A stretch of 64,000 bases of DNA, taken from NCBI GenBank assembly GCA_016748015.1, contig JAAOMT010000512.1, forward strand, positions 1,223,757 through 1,287,756, in the 5' to 3' direction. Of this stretch, positions 59,868-64,000 are shown one piece after another. The position numbers and the translations under genes are program-made. This DNA is from Geosiphon pyriformis. Its lineage: Eukaryota > Glomeromycota > Glomeromycetes > Archaeosporales > Geosiphonaceae. The notes beneath the pieces are model-generated. The model was not told the DNA's origin, did no database searches, and was given only the letters and a program-made list of their open reading frames with translations. Each line of letters begins with the position of its first letter. Positions within the stretch are counted from its first letter, which is position 1.

Positions 59868-61824
59868 GCACTTGTTGGTTTTTGGTGTCTTCTTTTTTGG
59901 TATTAATGATTTGCAAAGGTTTTTTCTGAATTGGGAATGGGTCATTAACTGGCCAAAGGTAATGTGAGCAGAAGTTTCTATGAAATCTTTGACAACAGAA
60001 TATGGTTCAGATTTTTGTACAATTTTTGGAGATTCCAACTTTAAAGGATTTTTAAAAACTTTAGCTTTTGGTAGCTTATTGTTATTAGCAGTTAATGTGG
60101 AGGCTTTCTTTGGATCTATAATGAAATCAACCTTGGCTTTCTTCTTCTTTCTTGTTGGTTCAGAAGTATTGATTGCTAGTTCATTTATGTCATAGTCATC
60201 ATCAGTTAGATTAAAAGCATAAAAGGGGTTTTTTTTTGGTTGGCTTGCACTTTTACCCTTTGGAGGTGCGCCTACTAGTTTAAAGGCTGATAAATAGTGG
60301 CTTTCACTAGGAGATTTTCTCCAAAGAAATTGATGTTGGCATAATTGGGTCTTTGATTAAAAACATTATTATTGTTGGGTCTGTTATTTTGGGTGTCATT
60401 ATTTCTAGGAGCTGAAGAGAGCAATGGAGGATTGTTACAGTCTCTTGAAAAGTGTTCAGTTAGTTTACAGTAATAGCACACAGGTGGGCTGCAATTTTGC
60501 TGTCATTGATATGGTGATTGTTGGGGCTAATTAAAGCGGATTCAAATCTGGGTCTTTGGGGTTGTTGATTTTCTCTAACTGCTTGGGCCAAAGATTTCAG
60601 TAGCTGGGCAAGATTAGCTGTAAGTCTATCTATTAACTGTTCATTTGGGTCTTGAGTTTGGGCAGCAAAAGAGGCAGCAGCTATTTGTGGAGCTGGAGCC
60701 ATGACAGGAGTAGGAGCAAAAACTAGAAGTGTGGATTCCAAATGCATTCTTTGGTTATCTTCAATTCTTTGTGCCAGTTCAATAGCCATGTTTATTGTTG
60801 GGTTGTTTTTTAAAGCCAAGAGAGGCCAAAGAGCATATGATAGATCAGTTCTTAATTCTTTTGTAAAGGAATGAATCTTTTGCTCTTCTGTCCAGTTTTT
60901 CTCAAAGTCTATACGTTTGATTAGCTTTCTGATAGCTTTGGCATATTCAGTCACTATTTCCCCAAGGCCTTGGGTTCTTCTTTCCAATTCTATATGCCAT
61001 TTGGATATTAATATTGGGGTTCTGAACTTGGTCTTAAACTGGATAATGAAAAAGATATTTTCTTCTTCAGCATTGGTTGGTGTCCATCTGATTATTTGGT
61101 GTTAAGCATTGGCATCTGTTTCTTGTAAGAACCAGGTAGCAGGAGAGTCTTGGAAATAGCCACCAATGATTTGGAACTTGTATTTTTTATTATACTGGTT
61201 GGCTATGGCAGCTCTCTCAAAATCATTCAACTATTCAATTGGATCTTATGCATCACCTCTAAATAGTAGTAGTGGAGTATTGTTTCTTCTTTTTAGAGCA
61301 GTTTGTATACCTTGGAGGGTGGCCAGAATGTTTGCTTGCATGGGGTCATTAGCCATTAGTTCAGGGGTAACTGTTTGTGTAAATGAGTCTAATTTGCTTG
61401 ATAAAAGGTCAAAAACAGAGGCAATTTGGTAGCTTTCTTTTTCTGTTTCAAAGGGAGTTTCAGTTGCTTGATGGGCAGCAATTCAAATGTGGATTTGATA
61501 ATTCAGATATTCGAAATCAGAGGGCTGTTGTTCAAAGATTGTAGAATACAAGAGCTGATTGATACTGTTGTTTCTTTCTTCAAAGTTGTCTTCAAAATAA
61601 GCTTGGTCAAAGTAATAAGTTGTATAGGCTGTATAAGTTTCAGCTGAATGCTTGTTTAGGAACCAGTTCCAAAAATCTTGGAATTGTCTACTGGATTGAT
61701 CTTCAATAGGGAAGCAAATCAAGCAGGAGGGCAAAGAATTGAGTTCAATAAAGTCTAGATCATTTTTGTTGTGTGCTTCAAAGTGTTCTTCTAATTGTTG
61801 TGGCAAGTATGAATAATCACCCAT
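59868..61824 (-). pseudogene. Element P gag
   Basis: ATG at 61822-61824 (MGDYSYLPQQLEEHFEAHNK) shortly after the primer site. The N-part is open to 61483, the middle is disrupted (60988-61480), and the capsid-like part is at 60460-60987 (RRTQGLGEIVTEYAKAIRKL, IELAQRIEDNQR). An Ala/Pro-rich stretch and the CCHC knuckle CYYCKLTEHFSRDC (60435-60480) follow. Tail KKKTPKTNKC at the C insertion. It is unlike the gags of A-C. Confidence 0.8.
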
Positions 61825-61852
61825 ACAATAGAAAACAAAGTGAATTTTGACA

Positions 61853-61870
61853 ATCTCACAGGGAGCACCA
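61853..61870 (-). other. Primer-binding site of element P
   Basis: Minus strand TGGTGCTCCCTGTGAGAT, six bases after the 5' LTR end. Confidence 0.65.
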
Positions 61871-61876
61871 CTTTTA

Positions 61877-62613
61877 TGTTATGGGTTAAAGTAACAAGTT
61901 AACAGATAGCAAGGGAGAACAGGATTGTAAGATAATGAAAATAATCAAAGAAATTTCAACTTCAAAGAGCAAATTGAATAAGTATGAATTCAATGTGTGA
62001 GATTAGTCTCATAAAATATCTCAGTTGCTATTCTTTTCAAAAGATAGCTAGAAAATCTGAAGATAGAGGGATAGTCCATACTGTCAACAAATAATCACAC
62101 TTGGTATAATTCTATGCCTCATGTCAGTGCTCTTAAAATTTAATATTAAGTATCAGATGTGCTTTTCAGTCATGTTTTATTCAATAATCTTTAAATGCTA
62201 CACTTATACATTTCAGAAAAAGGGTAAAAATTAACCAACAAGTAATCTTTTATCTCAAGATGTTTAGATACTTGAAGGTAGGGAAAGGAAAATTAACAAT
62301 AAGAGAATGATTGAAATGAAAGTTGTTATTTTATTTATTCTTGATTATTTTGAACATGCTTTTCTATAGCTAAGAGATTTATTGCTTATATAGCTGTCAA
62401 AAAGTGGTCAATAATTAGGTCAATGACTAAGTCAATGATCAGATCAATGGTCAGGTCAATGATTAGGTCATTGATTAGATCAATGATTAGGTCAATGGTC
62501 AGGTCATTGATCAGATTAATGATCACTATCTAAAAATAGTGTGGCTAATTTATATAACATCAGTGGCTAATACATGTGATAATTAATAAGAAGTATAAGT
62601 TTTAATCATAACA
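61877..62613 (-). repeat. 5' LTR of element P
   Basis: 737 bp, the same length as the partner. Contains the 12-bp array at about 62408-62525. Followed by CTAT at 62614-62617. Confidence 0.9.
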
Positions 62614-63259
62614 CTATGTTTTTTTCTAATGTAAACATTAATCTAATAATTCCTTCAAATTTGAGAGAGTAGTAGTCCCCTCCAAAATCATTGACAAATA
62701 AAAAAAATTTTCTTAATATACTGAGTTTTTGTTGTTGTAAATTTGCCTTCTATTGCTGAAAGATTAATGTTCAAGACAAAGAACTTTTTGACTGATACTT
62801 TAACTTGAGTTTTTACAATCTTTAAATCAATTCATCTTTTATCCAAAGAAATATTGAGTGAAAGAGAGAAAGATCTTTTATTTTTATTTATGTTATAGTC
62901 AATTACACCAATAAAAAAGCCATAGTCTAGACCAGAATTGATTTTCTTGACATTAAATATTGTTACAACCAAGTCTAAAAGAGAACTACTACCAATGTTT
63001 TCAGACTTACTGCCAATTTTACTATTACTAAATTCACTATTCATATTTAAATACATATTATTATCAAAACCAGATTTGATCAAAAAGATTTTTTTTTCAT
63101 TATTAAAGTGTTTAATATTGTCCATAGAAACTTTTTTTTTTTTAAGAGAAAATACTATTAACAGAACCATAAAAAGTCTCTTTGAACACCTTTTTTTTAA
63201 ACATGTCACTACTTGAAATAGTCTCCAAGTTTATCACAAAAGAATTATTAGCTTGAGAA
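62614..63259 (-). pseudogene. LINE copy 3 ORF1 5' part
   Basis: Minus-strand coding remnant, open at 62832-63209, with SKSENIGSSSLLDL, SLSLNISLDKR, then KVSVKKFFVLNINLSAIEGK and KFEGIIRLMFTLEKN up to the P insertion. Joined to 23549 across one CTAT it continues in frame as E-K-N-I-E-K-T. The probable 5' end of the LINE is near 63216-63259. Confidence 0.65.
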
Positions 63260-64000
63260 ATATTGAAAAGAATATAACTAAAAAATAAAAAACTTCTTCA
63301 AAAATATGCTTTTTGGAGAATTTTGGATGTAAAAAAGAACAAAGTTTTTTTTATTTTTATTTTGAATAGAATTATAAAAATATAAGAAAAAAAGTTTTTT
63401 AAATTATTTAAATTTTAAAAATTTATAATTTAATTAAATATAATAAAATAAAAACTTTTTAAGTAAATATATATTAACTAAAATAAAAAATAAAAAAAAA
63501 CATTGTATTTTTATAAATATTAAGTCAAACAATATTTAAAAAACTATTTTAATTGTAAAAATTAATAAATAAAATATTAAAAATATGTTGTTTTTAAATA
63601 ATTTTAAAAAAATGTTTTTTAAAGTTTTATTTAAGCAACAAAAAGCAATAGTTTTAATATTATTATTGGTTTTGCAAAAAAATATTAAATTTTAAAATAT
63701 TAAACTAGTAACAAAATTTTTTTTTAAAACTATTATTTTTATTAATATATAAATAATTAAAAAAACAAAATTTCTAAAAAATAGTAAATTAAACAAAATT
63801 AAAATATTAATATAAATTTTTTGTAAGATTAAAAAATAATATTTTTTAGTTTAATTTTAATAACAACTTTATTTTACACATTATTATAAACATAAATAAT
63901 ATTTTTTTTAATAATAAATAATAATATTAAAAATTTTTTTTATTATGTATTTAATAAGTATAATTCAACTATTACCTAAAATTATAGAATTATATAAGTT
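63260..64000. other. A/T-rich flank with probable further LINE 3' end
   Basis: Nearly pure A/T with no frames. The last about 50 bases (caactattacctaaaattat) resemble the 3'-end motif seen at about 1275, 11845 and 13315, hinting that another decayed minus-strand LINE runs off the window. Confidence 0.35.

Larger units (their letters stand above)
23550..62613 (-). mobile_element. LTR retrotransposon P (Ty3/Gypsy-like), level 1
   Basis: Its two LTRs are each exactly 737 bp (23550-24286 and 61877-62613), with TGTTAT...ACA ends and a 4-bp CTAT duplication at 23546-23549 and 62614-62617. Own sequence is about 7.8 kb once elements A and C are removed. Order on the minus strand: LTR, gag, retropepsin, Cys-rich segment, RT, RNase H, integrase, 3' region, LTR. 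No dUTPase was seen, unlike A, B and C. It sits inside LINE ORF1, and the LINE frame is restored on removal. Confidence 0.9.
13260..63259 (-). mobile_element. LINE copy 3, level-0 host of the nest (interrupted)
   Basis: Minus-strand non-LTR retrotransposon in three pieces: 62614 to about 63259 (5' end and ORF1 start), 20055-23549 (rest of ORF1, endonuclease, RT) and 13260-15790 (RT end, RNase H, C-terminal zinc segment, 3' end). The own length is about 6.6 kb. The pieces rejoin in frame at both junctions after removing one TA (pogo) and one CTAT (element P). The 5' limit is approximate. All frames carry stops. Confidence 0.85.

Noticed and set aside
24287-61876. Segmental duplication as the cause of the repeated gag/pol blocks
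   Set aside because: Each block has its own LTR pair, primer site and polypurine tract, and most have a clear target duplication, so independent insertion explains them.
1-64000. tRNA or rRNA genes
   Set aside because: None recognised on reading both strands; no cloverleaf with conserved T-loop GTTCRANNC was seen, though a covariance search was not possible.

Overview
The window looks like nuclear DNA of an early-diverging fungus, most likely an arbuscular mycorrhizal fungus (Glomeromycotina). The reasons are an AT-rich genome, compact genes with short GT-AG introns, fungal-sized ribosomal proteins, and a decayed LINE and Ty3/Gypsy elements of a kind I associate with that lineage. The taxon is an inference; the eukaryotic/fungal nature is secure.

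Layout. Bases 1-10.7 kb form a gene island: eS24 ribosomal protein (-), a zinc polyol (sorbitol/xylitol-type) dehydrogenase (+), a small unidentified gene or pseudogene (-), a 16-exon GCK-III/YSK-type Ste20 kinase (+), IMP dehydrogenase (-) and eL27 ribosomal protein (+). The last two are divergent and share a 176-bp promoter with a CCAAT box overlapping a perfect CRE palindrome. Spliced lengths came out in frame at 135 aa (eS24), 362 aa (dehydrogenase), 446 aa (kinase), 534 aa (IMPDH) and 136 aa (eL27).

From about 11.8 kb to the end almost everything is mobile DNA, stacked as a five-level nest that I could resolve to the base. Level 0 is a decayed minus-strand LINE (13.26 to about 63.2 kb when its interruptions are included). 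It is split by a pogo/Tigger DNA transposon (15791-20054, TA duplication) and by LTR retrotransposon P (23550-62613, CTAT duplication, 737-bp LTRs). P is split by Gypsy element A (26572-47316, TTGT) and by oppositely oriented Gypsy element C (49361-59867). A is split by Gypsy element B (34669-45521, CCRT). C holds a solo A-type LTR (56637-57647). B holds a solo mosaic LTR (39257-40233, TTGG). At the six insertions that can be tested, taking out the insert plus one duplication copy rejoins the host element's reading frame.

A, B and C share an unusual plan: gag with CCHC knuckle - retropepsin - Cys-rich zinc-ribbon-like domain - dUTPase with its own CxxC pair - linker - RT/RNase H - integrase - an extra unidentified ORF3 that runs into the polypurine tract and 3' LTR. 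All copies are broken by stops that are mainly C-to-T/G-to-A changes, and catalytic Asp to Asn changes recur in the pogo transposase, LINE RT and RNase H, Gypsy RTs and integrases. Older LINE 3' fragments lie at about 1.2-2.35 kb and 11.8-13.26 kb, with a probable further one at the right edge.
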